Position numbers and translations under genes: made by a program
Shown here: in pieces, positions 43,520-53,327 of the stretch
How positions within the stretch are numbered: position 1 is the stretch's first letter
How the letters are laid out: each line of letters starts with the position of its first letter
NCBI RefSeq assembly: GCF_000647975.1
Contig: NZ_JFKE01000003.1
Span: 1 to 64,000 of the forward strand
Source: Actibacterium mucosum KCTC 23349
GTDB taxonomy: Bacteria > Pseudomonadota > Alphaproteobacteria > Rhodobacterales > Rhodobacteraceae
Direction: 5' to 3'
Length of the DNA stretch: 64,000 nt
The notes under the pieces: generated by a model
What the model was told of the DNA's origin: nothing
Seen by the model: the letters and a program-made list of their open reading frames with translations, nothing else
The model's database searches: none

Positions 43520-44002
43520 ATGAGCTTTCGCAATCCTGTATCCGTAAGACCAAGTACCATCCTGTACGTGGCATTGTTTTCCGCAATGATCGGCGTGGTT
43601 GCGGCCCCGGTTGTGAACCAACCCTTTGGCGGCACGCAACCCGACATGCAGGCGCATCACGCCACGTTGCATGGCAAGGTTGAAGCTGACCCAGACAACC
43701 CACCCAAGGTGGCTTTGCGGGTTGAGGCCGACGCTCTGTCAGGCTGGAACGTTTACGTGGACGCGCAGAATTTTACCTTTGCACCGCAGAATGTGAACCA
43801 AGCCAATATCGCAAATGAAGGGCACGCACATCTCTACCTGAACGGTGCCAAGGTTGCGCGTCTTTACGGGCCTGCATTCCACTTGTCCAACGTTCCCAAA
43901 GGCCATAATGTCGTCACGGTCAGCCTGAACGCCAATGATCATTCCGATCTCACCGTTTTGGGCGAACCAATCTTTGCTCAAGTCGCTTTCGAACAAGAAT
44001 AG
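43520..44002 (+). CDS. Periplasmic protein, possibly metal or copper related
   Basis: A 160-residue protein with one N-terminal anchor or signal segment (ILYVALFSAMIGVVAAPVV) and a secreted beta-rich domain: SGWNVYVDAQNFTFAPQNV, GHAHLYLNGAKVARLYGPAFHL, GHNVVTVSLNANDHSDLTV. Histidines in HATLHG, GHAHLY and NDHSD could coordinate a metal. I recognise a small family placed next to DoxX-like genes but no proven function. It is 12 bp after the membrane gene and has AAGGAG. Confidence 0.65.
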   Translation: MSFRNPVSVRPSTILYVALFSAMIGVVAAPVVNQPFGGTQPDMQAHHATLHGKVEADPDNPPKVALRVEADALSGWNVYVDAQNFTFAPQNVNQANIANEGHAHLYLNGAKVARLYGPAFHLSNVPKGHNVVTVSLNANDHSDLTVLGEPIFAQVAFEQE

Positions 44003-44025
44003 TTTTTTAATACCGGATTTTTCCC

Positions 44026-44694
44026 ATGACCCTTCAACGTGTTGGCGCGTTCGCCAGCCTCGGATGTGCCGCGACTTACCTGTTCGGATTTGTATTTCTT
44101 TTAACGGTACTGGCACCGCTGGGCTTCGGCGGGTCACAGGTTGACGCCCGCGCCGTCGTGGATTTCGCGGTGGCACAGTCTGGTTTGCTCATACTCTGGA
44201 ACAGCGTCATCTACATCGCCAATGCCTTGGTTCTGGCGCTTTTGGTTGTGGCCCTGGCCGACCACCTTAAGCCAACGACACCCGGTTGGGCTGCGGTGAC
44301 GCGGGCCATCGGCATTATGTGGTCGACACTGGTGCTGGGGGCCGGAATGATCGCCAATGTCGGGGTCGAGCGCGCTGCGCAACTCGGCGCGTCAGATCCC
44401 GAGGCCGCAGTTCGCCTGTGGCAAGTTCTGCACGCGGTTGAACTGGGCCTGGGTGGCGGCAACGAAATCGCCGGGGCGGTCTGGATTGGTGCGGTCAGCC
44501 TTGCGGCTAACACGGGCCGCAGCCTAGGCAAAATCGCGGTGTTCCTTGGTCTTGTGACAGGCCTAGGGGGCATTGCCACGCTGATCCCGTCCATCGGCGA
44601 CGCTGCCGGGGCCGTGTTTGGGCTTGGCGCCATTGCATGGTTCATCGCGGTTGGCATCAGCATGCTGTTGCGTGACAAGCCCGCGGCCCCTTAG
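44026..44694 (+). CDS. Integral membrane protein (DUF4386-like)
   Basis: A 222-residue protein with about six membrane helices (GCAATYLFGFVFLLTVLAPL, LWNSVIYIANALVLALLVVAL, GIMWSTLVLGAGMIANVGVE, ELGLGGGNEIAGAVWIGAVS and two more). The pattern of a conserved Gly-rich loop before the fourth helix fits DUF4386-type proteins. It ends 9 bp from the convergent acyl-CoA ligase. Function is unknown. Confidence 0.6.
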   Translation: MTLQRVGAFASLGCAATYLFGFVFLLTVLAPLGFGGSQVDARAVVDFAVAQSGLLILWNSVIYIANALVLALLVVALADHLKPTTPGWAAVTRAIGIMWSTLVLGAGMIANVGVERAAQLGASDPEAAVRLWQVLHAVELGLGGGNEIAGAVWIGAVSLAANTGRSLGKIAVFLGLVTGLGGIATLIPSIGDAAGAVFGLGAIAWFIAVGISMLLRDKPAAP

Positions 44695-44703
44695 AAAACG
44701 GGG

Positions 44704-46335
44704 TTAAAGTGCTGGGTCGTCCGACTTGGCGATATCGCGCAGCACGTGTTTCAGGATCTTGCCCGTCGAGGTCTTGGGAAGTTCACCGAACACAACCCGT
44801 TTCGGGCGCATATAGCCGGCAAGCTTGCCGCGGGCATGGGTGATGACCTCGTCCGCGGTCAGATCGGCCCCGGGTTTGGGTTCTACAAAGGCACATGGCA
44901 CCTCGCCCCATTTGTCATCGGGCCGCGCCACCACGGCGGCGAAAGCCACTGCGGGGTGGTCGACAATGGCGTTTTCCACCTCGATCGAGCTGATATTTTC
45001 GCCGCCGGAAATGATGATATCTTTCGCTCTATCGCGAATTTCCACATAGCCATCAGGGTGTTGCACAGCCAGATCGCCGGACCAGAACCAGCCGTCCTTA
45101 AAGGCCTTTTCGGTTTGTTCGGGCGACTTGAGGTAACCCTTCATGCAGATATTGCCGCGAAAGACGATCTCGCCCTGCGTCTTGCCATCCCACGGCACCG
45201 GAGCGCCGGTTTCGGGATCCACGACACGAACTTCTTCTTCCAGCTCATAGGCCACGCCCTGTCGCGCTTTCAGCCGGGCGCGTTCGTCGGCGGGCAGATC
45301 GTCCCAGGCCGGTTTCCATGCGCAGACAACAGCGGGGCCGTAAACCTCGGTCAGACCATAGACATGGGTGACATGAAACCCCCTTGCCTCGATCCCCGCG
45401 ATCACGCTTGCCGGTGGCGGAGCGGCGGCGGTCATCATTTCGACCGTCTGCGGGAAACTGCGTGCCTCGCCTGCCGGGGCATCGGCGATCAGCGACATGA
45501 TGATCGGCGCGCCGCACAGATGAGTAACCCCGTGATCGGCGATGGCGTCAAAGATTGGACCCGCACGGGGTGCGCGCATGAACACATGCGTGCCCGCCAG
45601 CAAGGTGATCGTCCACGGGAAACACCAGCCATTGCAGTGAAACATCGGCAGCGTCCACAGATAGACCGGGAAATGCGGCATCGCCCAGGTGATCGTGTTG
45701 TTGACCGCGTTCAGATAGGCCCCACGGTGCGAATAGACCACGCCTTTGGGCCGGCCCGTTGTGCCGGAAGTATAGTTCAGCGACAGCGCGTCCCACTCGT
45801 CCGCCGGCAGGGTATACTGGAAATCCGGGTCACCTTCGGCCAGAAGCGTCTCGTAATCCAGTGCGCCGATGGGCGTACCGGGCGCGGCTGGATCGCAGAT
45901 ATCGATGATCAACGGCGGGTTCTTCAAACCCGCCACAGCCTCGGCCGCGATTTCCGAAAGTTCGGTATCGACCAGCAGAACCCTGGCCGCCCCATGGTCC
46001 AGAATGTACCCGATTGTGCTTGCATCCAGCCGAGTGTTGTTCGCGTTCAATACGGCGCCGATCATCGGTACCGCCAGCGCACATTCCAGCGCCTCGGGAA
46101 TGTTTGGGGCAAGCAGGGCCACCGTGTCGCCCTTGACCACCCCCCGGCCAGCGAGCGCCGAGGCCAATCGACGACACCGCGCATCAACCTCGCCCCACGT
46201 CCGACGCAGATCGCCATAGATCATGGCCAGCCGTTCGGGATGCACCCGCGCCGTGCGGGTCAGCGCCGAAACCGGCGACAGTGCCACATGATTGGCCGGA
46301 GTCTTGGCCAGTTCCGGCCCCTCAAAGATCGACAT
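44704..46335 (-). CDS. AMP-dependent acyl-CoA synthetase
   Basis: A 543-residue adenylating enzyme: YTSGTTGRPKG P-loop, YGLTEVYGP, WFWSGDLAVQHPDG, RAKDIIISGGENIS and the C-terminal catalytic Lys in TSTGKILKHVLRD. The core is like short/medium-chain or methylmercaptopropionate-type ligases (DmdB group) that marine roseobacters use, but the exact acyl chain is unknown. The next gene encodes an enoyl-CoA hydratase on the same strand 1 bp away, so the two likely act in sequence. Confidence 0.87.
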   Translation of the reverse strand: MSIFEGPELAKTPANHVALSPVSALTRTARVHPERLAMIYGDLRRTWGEVDARCRRLASALAGRGVVKGDTVALLAPNIPEALECALAVPMIGAVLNANNTRLDASTIGYILDHGAARVLLVDTELSEIAAEAVAGLKNPPLIIDICDPAAPGTPIGALDYETLLAEGDPDFQYTLPADEWDALSLNYTSGTTGRPKGVVYSHRGAYLNAVNNTITWAMPHFPVYLWTLPMFHCNGWCFPWTITLLAGTHVFMRAPRAGPIFDAIADHGVTHLCGAPIIMSLIADAPAGEARSFPQTVEMMTAAAPPPASVIAGIEARGFHVTHVYGLTEVYGPAVVCAWKPAWDDLPADERARLKARQGVAYELEEEVRVVDPETGAPVPWDGKTQGEIVFRGNICMKGYLKSPEQTEKAFKDGWFWSGDLAVQHPDGYVEIRDRAKDIIISGGENISSIEVENAIVDHPAVAFAAVVARPDDKWGEVPCAFVEPKPGADLTADEVITHARGKLAGYMRPKRVVFGELPKTSTGKILKHVLRDIAKSDDPAL

Positions 46336-47148
46336 TTATTCTCCGGTCCATTCGGGCATGGGTTGCTTGGTCACAAAGGCGCCAATCCCTGCTTCGGCAT
46401 CGCGGGCCATCATGTTCTCGGCCATGGTGCGGCCAGCAAATTCATAAGCCTGGGCCAGGTCCATCTCGGCCTGGCTGTAAAAGGCACCCTTGCCGATCTT
46501 CACGGCGACGGGCGACTTGGCCACGATCTTGTCGGCGATCTGCCGTGTGGCATCGGCCACCTGGTCGCGCGGCACAGCCTTGTTGATCAGACCCAGCTGC
46601 ACCGCCCTGTCGGCCGGGATAAAGTCACCGGTCAGTAACATCTCCATCGCCGCCTTGCGCGGCACAGCGCGGCTGAGCGCCACCATCGGGGTAGAGCAGA
46701 AAAGGCCGATATTCACGCCCGAGGTTGCAAACCGCGCATCCTCGGCCGCCACGGCCAGATCACAGGTCGCCACCAATTGGCACCCGGCGGCAGTGGCAAT
46801 GCCCGTCACCTCGGCGATCACCGGCTGCGGCAAATTCACGATCGACATCATCATTTTCGAGCAGGTGGCAAAGAGATCGTTGAAATATTGATGCCCGCCA
46901 TCGGCATCTGCGCGCCGCGCCGTCATTTCTTTCAGGTTATGGCCGGCACAAAAATGATCCCCTGCCCCCCGCAAGATCACGACCTTCACATCGCGCCGTT
47001 GCGAAATCTCATCCCAAACCGCCTGCAATCCGGCCAGCATCTCTTCAGACAAGGCATTGATCGAACGCGCCCGGTTCAGCGTCACCGTGGCGATGCCTGC
47101 ATCGGTTTCCACCAATACCGGCGGTTCTACTGCTGGTGTTCCTTCCAT
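46336..47148 (-). CDS. Enoyl-CoA hydratase/isomerase family protein (ECHDC3-like)
   Basis: A 270-residue crotonase-fold protein. Seen: FCAGHNLKEM (oxyanion hole), GIATAAGCQLVATCDLAVA and GLFCSTPMVALSRAV, a combination typical of the ECHDC3 group. The two classical catalytic Glu positions are not clearly both present, so hydratase activity is uncertain. The start at 47148 (MEGTPAVEPP) is placed where similarity begins; earlier codons are low-complexity and lie in a GTG-start extension. It precedes the acyl-CoA ligase. Confidence 0.85.
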   Translation of the reverse strand: MEGTPAVEPPVLVETDAGIATVTLNRARSINALSEEMLAGLQAVWDEISQRRDVKVVILRGAGDHFCAGHNLKEMTARRADADGGHQYFNDLFATCSKMMMSIVNLPQPVIAEVTGIATAAGCQLVATCDLAVAAEDARFATSGVNIGLFCSTPMVALSRAVPRKAAMEMLLTGDFIPADRAVQLGLINKAVPRDQVADATRQIADKIVAKSPVAVKIGKGAFYSQAEMDLAQAYEFAGRTMAENMMARDAEAGIGAFVTKQPMPEWTGE

Positions 47149-47306
47149 CCTTGTCCTCCCCAGAACATCGGCTTTGATCCGTGGTGCCACAGCACACAGC
47201 GTAACGCAATTGCCGCCCGTTTTCACGGGCTGCCCAAAACGCCGCTTTACCCACGCAAAGCTGTGCCATAGACGCCAATTGTTACACAATTGATCCCACA
47301 CAATTA

Positions 47307-49208
47307 TTGCATTCCCGCGCGGAATGTGGTTGTCGAAGGCATCCCAATCGCCCCACCACCAATGAGTCCACGAATTTGAGCATCTTTCGCAACGGCCAAA
47401 ACACCCTGAAACTCAAAGATTTTGCCAAGCGACAGGCATATCTGTTTTCACCGGTGCGACCGTGGATGAAGAATGTGACGCGCGGCTCGATCCAGGCGGA
47501 CCTGATGGCGGCGCTGACAAACGCCGCCATCGTGATGCCACAGGGCGTTGCCTTTGCCATCATTGCGGGTCTGCCGCCGGAATACGGCCTTTACACCGCG
47601 ATGATCACGGCGGCGATTGCCGGGTTCTGGGGATCGTCCATGATCATGGTGTCGGGGCCGACAACGGCGATTTCGGCCGTTCTGTTTGCCACCCTGGCCC
47701 CCTTCGCCGAACCCGAAAGCCACGCCTATGTCATGTTGGCCCTGACGCTGACAATTATGATCGGCGTCTTGCAAATCGCGGCAGGCATGGCGCGACTGGG
47801 CGGGTTGATCTCGTTTATTTCGCATTCGGTCATCGTGGGCTTTACCGCGGCTGCGGCGCTGCTGATTGCCGCGTCTCAGCTGGGCCCGGCGTTGGGCATC
47901 ACGACCGAGCGCGGCGGCGGCGTGGTAGAGCGCGTGCTGCGCGTGCTCGAGCATATCGGTGACATTAACCTCACCGCCCTGATCATTGCCGCCGCGACCT
48001 TGGCCAGCATCGTCATCAGCCAGCGCATCTCGCGCCGCATCCCGGCCTATCTTGTGGCTCTGGCCGTCGGGGCGTTGTCGGGTCAATTGCTGAACGCAAA
48101 AGACGCCGGCATCGCCTTTTTCTCGGCCTTGCCCTCGGTTTGGCCAGCGGTTTCAATTCCGACGCCAACGCTGTCCCAGATTTCCGAACTGATCCCGGGG
48201 GCATTTGCCATCGCGGTGGTGGGCCTTCTCGAGGCGATCTCCATCGGGCGCACCTTCGCCACCCGCCGGGAAGAGACCTATGACTCGAACCAGGAAATCG
48301 TCGGACAGGGCCTGTCAAACGTGGTGGGCGGGTTCTTCAGCTGCTATGCCGGGTCCGGCTCGTTTACCCGATCTGGCCTGAACGCAGAAAGCGGCGCGCG
48401 ATCCCCCCTGTCGGCCATTTTCGCCGCGGGTTGGCTGTTCATCCTTCTGCTTTTGCTGGCGCCCTTTGTGATTTACATCCCTGTGCCCGCGATGGCCGGG
48501 ATCATCCTGTTCGTTGCCTGGCGGCTGATCAATTTCGCCGAGATCCGGCACATTCGCCATTCAGGCCGCGAGACCACGATCCTGATTGCAACGTTTCTTG
48601 CCGGTATCTTTATCGAGCTGGAATACGCCATTGTTGTCGGCGTCATGCTGTCGCTGGTGTTCTACCTTTACACCAGCTCGCGCCCCTTTGTGGGCGTTGG
48701 GGCACCGATGATGGTGGATGGTGTCAGCCGCCTGCGAAATGCCTATCGCAGCGGTCTGCCACAATGTCCAAAGATTTCGATCCGCCGCCTGCAGGGCCAG
48801 ATCTTCTTTGGCTCCATCGAAGAGCTGGAGCGGAACTTTGACCTGATCAGCAAGCGCGAGCCCGAACAGACTCTGATCATCCTGATCTTGCAGGGTGTTG
48901 ATACCGTCGACCTTGCCGGTGCCGATTTCCTGACACAGCAGATCAGGCGCGCGCGGCGGCGCGGCGGCGATTTCTATATCGTGGGTATCTACCCCGGTCT
49001 GATCGCGGCGCTCAGCCGCTTCGGAACACTGGAGGAGCTGGGAGAGTTCAACCTATTCCACTCCAAACGCGATGCAATTGCCCACGCCGTCAGCAAAACC
49101 CCCGAAAGCGCTTGCGCGGTTTGCACGCGGCGCATCTTCGAGGAATGTGCCCGACGCCCCGGTGCGCCCGCACCAGCCCCCGAGGGCGAACCGCAGGAAA
49201 AGGACTAG
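47307..49208 (+). CDS. SulP-family anion transporter with STAS domain
   Basis: A polytopic transporter of up to 633 residues (the first 25-50 may not be translated; the membrane domain starts near MKNVTRGSIQADLMAALT). Seen: MPQGVAFAIIAGLPPEYGLY, the SulP signature; GPTTAISAVLFATLAPFAEP; NVVGGFFSCYAGSGSFTRSG; and a STAS domain (residues about 480-590: GQIFFGSIEELERNF, TVDLAGADFL). The tail after STAS is unusual: SACAVCTRRIFEECARRP with three cysteines in C-x2-C-x7-C. Substrate may be sulfate, bicarbonate or another anion. A bidirectional terminator follows. Confidence 0.88.
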   Translation: MHSRAECGCRRHPNRPTTNESTNLSIFRNGQNTLKLKDFAKRQAYLFSPVRPWMKNVTRGSIQADLMAALTNAAIVMPQGVAFAIIAGLPPEYGLYTAMITAAIAGFWGSSMIMVSGPTTAISAVLFATLAPFAEPESHAYVMLALTLTIMIGVLQIAAGMARLGGLISFISHSVIVGFTAAAALLIAASQLGPALGITTERGGGVVERVLRVLEHIGDINLTALIIAAATLASIVISQRISRRIPAYLVALAVGALSGQLLNAKDAGIAFFSALPSVWPAVSIPTPTLSQISELIPGAFAIAVVGLLEAISIGRTFATRREETYDSNQEIVGQGLSNVVGGFFSCYAGSGSFTRSGLNAESGARSPLSAIFAAGWLFILLLLLAPFVIYIPVPAMAGIILFVAWRLINFAEIRHIRHSGRETTILIATFLAGIFIELEYAIVVGVMLSLVFYLYTSSRPFVGVGAPMMVDGVSRLRNAYRSGLPQCPKISIRRLQGQIFFGSIEELERNFDLISKREPEQTLIILILQGVDTVDLAGADFLTQQIRRARRRGGDFYIVGIYPGLIAALSRFGTLEELGEFNLFHSKRDAIAHAVSKTPESACAVCTRRIFEECARRPGAPAPAPEGEPQEKD

Positions 49209-49216
49209 GCCCACAA

Positions 49217-49244
49217 AAAAGCCCGCCATAATCGGCGGGCTTTT
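49217..49244. terminator. Bidirectional terminator between SulP and acyl-CoA ligase
   Basis: AAAAGCCCGCC and GGCGGGCTTTT form an 11-bp stem around ATAATC, with A-run on one side and T-run on the other, so it can end both convergent transcripts. Confidence 0.9.
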
Positions 49245-49264
49245 GGTTTTCGGCCGCGGCGAAG

Positions 49265-51166
49265 TCAGCTTTCGTCGGCCCAGTCCCAGGGCCGCGTGAA
49301 CTCGCCCAGCACATGGCCCAGCTTGTCGTCATCGGTCTCGCCCTCGCGGGCGATCTTCGCAACCAGACCACGTTTCTTGTCCTCGACAACCTCCACCACG
49401 CGCGCAGACAGGCCCGCCTTTTCGATGGCGGCGTTGTAGATACGCGTGATCGCGCTTTTGCGCAGGTCGGGTTTGAACACTTTGCCCACGGCGGTTTTGG
49501 GCAGTTCGTCCATCACCTCGATATGCTTCGGGATGGCGGCGCGTTCGTGGATATGCTCTTTGGCGTGCGCCATCAGCGCGTCGATGGTCACCTCGGCCCC
49601 TTCGACAAGTTCGACATACGCGCAAGGCAGTTCGCCGGCGAAACTGTCCGGCTGCCCGATTGCCCCAACAAAGGCCACGGCGGGGTGGCCGGCCAACGCC
49701 TCTTCGATCTCGGCGGGGTCGATATTGTGGCCGCCGCGGATGATCAGATCCTTGGCGCGGCCGGTGATATACAGGTACCCCTCGTCGTCCAGCCGCCCCA
49801 GATCGCCGGTGCGCAGATACCGGCCCTCGGCAAACAGGCCCAGGTTCTTGGCGTCTTCGGTATAGGTGGACCCATCAAAAACGCCGGGGCTTGAGATACA
49901 GATCTCGCCCACCTCGTCCACGCCGCATTCCCGGTCAATATTGCCCTGCCCGTCGCAATGCAGAATGCGCACGTCGGTATAGGGGAACGGCACCCCAACC
50001 GAACCAATTTTCTTTTGCCCTTCGGTCGGGTTGCACGACACCAGACAGGTTGCCTCGGTCAGGCCGTAACCTTCGACGATGGTCACGTCGGTGGCCTCTT
50101 CGAAACGCTTGTAAAGCTCAAGCGGCAGCGGGGCAGAGCCCGAGAACGCCACCTGCAAAGTTGAGACATCGGCATTGACCGGACGCTGCATCAGCGCCGC
50201 AATGGCGGTGGGCACGGTGATCACGAAGGTGATCTTGTAATGCTCCAGCAGCTTCCAGAAATTGTCGAACACCCCGTCGCCGCGATACCCCTGCGGGGTG
50301 GGGAACACCACATGCGCGCCCGAGGCGATCATTGCCATGAACACCACATGGCAGGCAAAAACATGGAACAGCGGCAGCGGGCAGATGATGTTGTGATCGG
50401 GTTCAAACAGCAGCGTGTCGCCGATCCAGCCGTTATAGATCATGCCCGAATGCTTGTGCTGCGCAACCTTGGGCATGCCGGTGGTGCCGCCGGTGTGGAA
50501 ATAAGCGCCGACGCGGTCTTCGTCGGGTTCGGCAAAGGTCAGCGCGTCGGACGGGTGTTTGGCCAGTTCGGCGGTAAAGCTGCGCACATCGGTGGCGCCG
50601 TAGTTGGGCGCCTTGGGGCGGATCAACGGCACGATCCAGCTTTTGGGTGGGTTCAGGTAATGCAGCAGGTCCACTTCCAGCACGGTGCCCACATTAGGCG
50701 CCAGCACCACCGCCTCGGCCACTTTCTGGGCCACGTCGGTTTTGGGGAAGGCCCGCAGTGTCACCACCACCTTGGCCCCGACCTCGCGCAGGATGGCGCC
50801 GATCTGTTCAGGCTCAAGCAGCGGGTTGATCGGGCACACAATGCCTGCCGTCATACCGCCAATCAAAGTGACAACCGTTTCCAAGGCGTTGGGCAGGATA
50901 TAGGCCACGACGTCCTGATCCCCCACGCCCAGCGCACGGAACATGTTGGCGGCTTGCGTGGTCTGCGCCAGCATTTCGGACCAGTTCAGCGTTTCAGCCT
51001 TGTCGCCCGGTTTCGACGTGATCTGATAGGTAACCGCCTTGTTGGCGCCGTAGGTCGCGGCGGTCTGCTGCAGCTGGCGATACACCGAACTGGGCAGCCC
51101 CCGTTGCTCCCACGTCATTTCCTGTTCGATCTTCAGAACGTCATCGCGGCAAGTGAATTCGCCCAA
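49265..51166 (-). CDS. AMP-dependent acyl-CoA synthetase, long form
   Basis: A 633-residue adenylating enzyme starting at TTG after GGAGGGGA. Seen: YFHTGGTTGMPKVAQ (P-loop variant), FSGSAPLPLELYKRFEE, GYGLTEATCLVSCNP, YLRTGDLGRLDDEGY, RGGHNIDPAEIEEAL and the catalytic Lys in TAVGKVFKPDL. An extra 40 residues at the C-terminus (EVVEDKKRGLVAKIARE) extend the usual length. It resembles a roseobacter ligase group of unknown acyl substrate. A second, shorter start (MTWEQRG) is possible. Confidence 0.85.
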   Translation of the reverse strand: MGEFTCRDDVLKIEQEMTWEQRGLPSSVYRQLQQTAATYGANKAVTYQITSKPGDKAETLNWSEMLAQTTQAANMFRALGVGDQDVVAYILPNALETVVTLIGGMTAGIVCPINPLLEPEQIGAILREVGAKVVVTLRAFPKTDVAQKVAEAVVLAPNVGTVLEVDLLHYLNPPKSWIVPLIRPKAPNYGATDVRSFTAELAKHPSDALTFAEPDEDRVGAYFHTGGTTGMPKVAQHKHSGMIYNGWIGDTLLFEPDHNIICPLPLFHVFACHVVFMAMIASGAHVVFPTPQGYRGDGVFDNFWKLLEHYKITFVITVPTAIAALMQRPVNADVSTLQVAFSGSAPLPLELYKRFEEATDVTIVEGYGLTEATCLVSCNPTEGQKKIGSVGVPFPYTDVRILHCDGQGNIDRECGVDEVGEICISSPGVFDGSTYTEDAKNLGLFAEGRYLRTGDLGRLDDEGYLYITGRAKDLIIRGGHNIDPAEIEEALAGHPAVAFVGAIGQPDSFAGELPCAYVELVEGAEVTIDALMAHAKEHIHERAAIPKHIEVMDELPKTAVGKVFKPDLRKSAITRIYNAAIEKAGLSARVVEVVEDKKRGLVAKIAREGETDDDKLGHVLGEFTRPWDWADES

Positions 51167-51274
51167 CTCTAATCTCCCCTCCTAAAGTGAACGCGGGTCT
51201 GCGCCCGCTTCACGTTTGCGTAAACGTGTAACCTTAAGAAGCCTAGCGCAAGAATGACGCTACGGCCAAACGGA

Positions 51275-53065
51275 TCATTCCGCTGCGACACCCTCGGTGA
51301 ATTGCAGCCGCGCCAGACGGGCGTAAAGCCCCCCCTGGGCAACCAATTCGTCATGGCTGCCCTGGGCGACAATCCTGCCTTCGTCAAATACCACGATACG
51401 GTCCGCGCGCTTTACCGTGGCAAGGCGATGCGCGACAACCAAAGTGGTACGATCAGCCGAAAGCTGGTCCACCGCGCCCTGCACCGCGCGTTCGCTTTCG
51501 GCATCCAGCGCCGAGGTTGCCTCGTCCAGCAACAACACCGGTGCGTCGCGCAGGATGGCGCGCGCGATGGCGATACGCTGTTTCTGGCCACCCGACAGCA
51601 TCACGCCGCGTTCGCCGACCTGGCTGTCATAGCCGTCGGGCAGTTTGGTCAGAAAATCGTGGGCCGCGGCGGCCTTGGCAGCGGCCTCGACCTCGGCATC
51701 GCTTGCCTCTGGGCGACCAAACCGTATGTTTTCACGCGCAGTGTCAGCAAAGATCACCGGGTCTTGCGGCACCAGCGCCATGGCACCGCGAAACGCCACG
51801 CGGTTCAGATCGGTTAACGACACACCATCCAGCGTTACGTGACCCGATTGCGGGTCATAGAACCGCATCAGCAGTTGCAGGATGGTCGATTTGCCCGCCC
51901 CCGACGGGCCGACCAAGGCCACCGTCTCGCCCGGCGCGATGTTCAGAGAAATGCCGTTCAGCGCGGCCTGATTGGGCCGCGACGGGTAGTGGAACGAGAC
52001 ATCCTCGAACCGAATTGCCCCCCTGACCGGGTTTGGCAAGGCCACCGGTGACGCAGGGTCGTAGATGTCATCCTCGGCTTGCAGCAATTCCACCAGCCGC
52101 TCGGTCGCGCCCGCCGCGCGTTGCAATTCACCCCAGATTTCCGAAAGCGCCCCGACCGAGCCCGCCACCATGATCGCGTAGATCACGAATTGCAGGAGCT
52201 CGCCCACGCTCATCGCGCCGGCTTGCATGTCGCGCGCGCCGATCCACAGGATGCCGACCACGCCCGAAAAGACCAGAAAGATGACGATCACGGTCATCAC
52301 CGCGCGTGTACCGATGCGTTTCCTGGCCGATCCAAACGCGAGCTCGGTGACGTCGCCAAACTTGCGGCGGCTGGGGGCCTCATGCGTGAAGGCCTGCACG
52401 GTCTGCACCGCGCCCAGCGATTCCGAGGCCGAGCCGGACGAGGCCGCGATCCAATCCTGGTTCTCGCGGCCCAGCGCCCGCAGCCGGCGGCCCAGCACCA
52501 CGATGGGCACCACCACCACCGGCACCAATAGCAGCACCAGCAGCGCCAGCTTGACCGAGGTCAGCAGCATCAGCACCAGCCCGCCGATAAAGATCAGAAC
52601 GTTGCGCAACGCCACCGATACCGACGAGCCGATCACCGACAGAATCAACGTGGTATCCGTTGTGATCCGGCTCAGCACCTCACCGGTCAGGATGTTCTCG
52701 TAAAACGCGGGGCTCATGCCGATCACACGGTCAAACACCGCCTTGCGGATATCGGCCACGATGCGCTCGCCCAGCCGGGTCACCAGATAGTAGCGCGCCC
52801 CGGTACCCACTGCCAAAAGCGCCGCAATGCCGATGGCCGAGCCGAAATAGCTGTCCAAAAGCTCAGGCGCGGCGCCAAACCCGTCGACAACACGGCGCAC
52901 CGCAAGCGGCAGCACCAGCGACACGCCCGCCGTCAGCACCAGCGCCAGACCAGCCAACGCCAGCAAGGCGCGGTAAGGCCGAATAAAGGGCCACAGCCCG
53001 GACAGGGCACCAATACGCTTTGATTTTGCGCGTGGTTCGTCGGCACGTACCGAGGTATCTGCCAT
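51275..53065 (-). CDS. ABC exporter (MsbA/LmrA-like half-transporter)
   Basis: A 596-residue protein with an N-terminal six-helix membrane domain (about 35-325) and a C-terminal ATPase (about 350-590). Seen: Walker A GPSGAGKST, signature LSGGQKQR, Walker B VLLLDEATSALD and the switch His in VVAHRLATV. It functions as a dimer to expel lipids, drugs or other hydrophobic cargo. The cargo is not visible and no accessory periplasmic partner is nearby. Confidence 0.9.
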   Translation of the reverse strand: MADTSVRADEPRAKSKRIGALSGLWPFIRPYRALLALAGLALVLTAGVSLVLPLAVRRVVDGFGAAPELLDSYFGSAIGIAALLAVGTGARYYLVTRLGERIVADIRKAVFDRVIGMSPAFYENILTGEVLSRITTDTTLILSVIGSSVSVALRNVLIFIGGLVLMLLTSVKLALLVLLLVPVVVVPIVVLGRRLRALGRENQDWIAASSGSASESLGAVQTVQAFTHEAPSRRKFGDVTELAFGSARKRIGTRAVMTVIVIFLVFSGVVGILWIGARDMQAGAMSVGELLQFVIYAIMVAGSVGALSEIWGELQRAAGATERLVELLQAEDDIYDPASPVALPNPVRGAIRFEDVSFHYPSRPNQAALNGISLNIAPGETVALVGPSGAGKSTILQLLMRFYDPQSGHVTLDGVSLTDLNRVAFRGAMALVPQDPVIFADTARENIRFGRPEASDAEVEAAAKAAAAHDFLTKLPDGYDSQVGERGVMLSGGQKQRIAIARAILRDAPVLLLDEATSALDAESERAVQGAVDQLSADRTTLVVAHRLATVKRADRIVVFDEGRIVAQGSHDELVAQGGLYARLARLQFTEGVAAE

Positions 53066-53138
53066 GGCGGCCTCCTTTGGATCGCGGTCTGTCTAATGGG
53101 CCGCGCCACGGGGGGCAAGTTCACTTTGTCAGAGAAGT

Positions 53139-53212
53139 TGGAGCGGGTAGCGGGAATCGAACCCGCACCTTAAGCTTGGAAGGCTCTTATGATACCATTT
53201 CACCATACCCGC
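53139..53212 (-). tRNA. tRNA-Gly (TCC)
   Basis: Minus-strand cloverleaf: acceptor GCGGGTA/TACCCGC, a short D arm, anticodon loop CTTCCAA giving TCC, T arm GCGGG-TTCGATT-CCCGC and encoded CCA. It sits alone between the ABC exporter and the amino-acid importer. Confidence 0.92.
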
Positions 53213-53327
53213 TCAGAGTTTTTGCTTACTATGTCACCGCCAAAATGAGGTCAATAGAGGACTGCCTTTCTGGCAATCGAAAACCCGTTTCAGCGCCGCG
53301 GCGATGCCGGGCAGCGCGTCTTGCGGG

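Noticed and set aside
44746-46638. 630-codon open frame on the plus strand opposite the acyl-CoA ligase
   Set aside because: Antisense shadow; the ligase motifs are complete on the minus strand.
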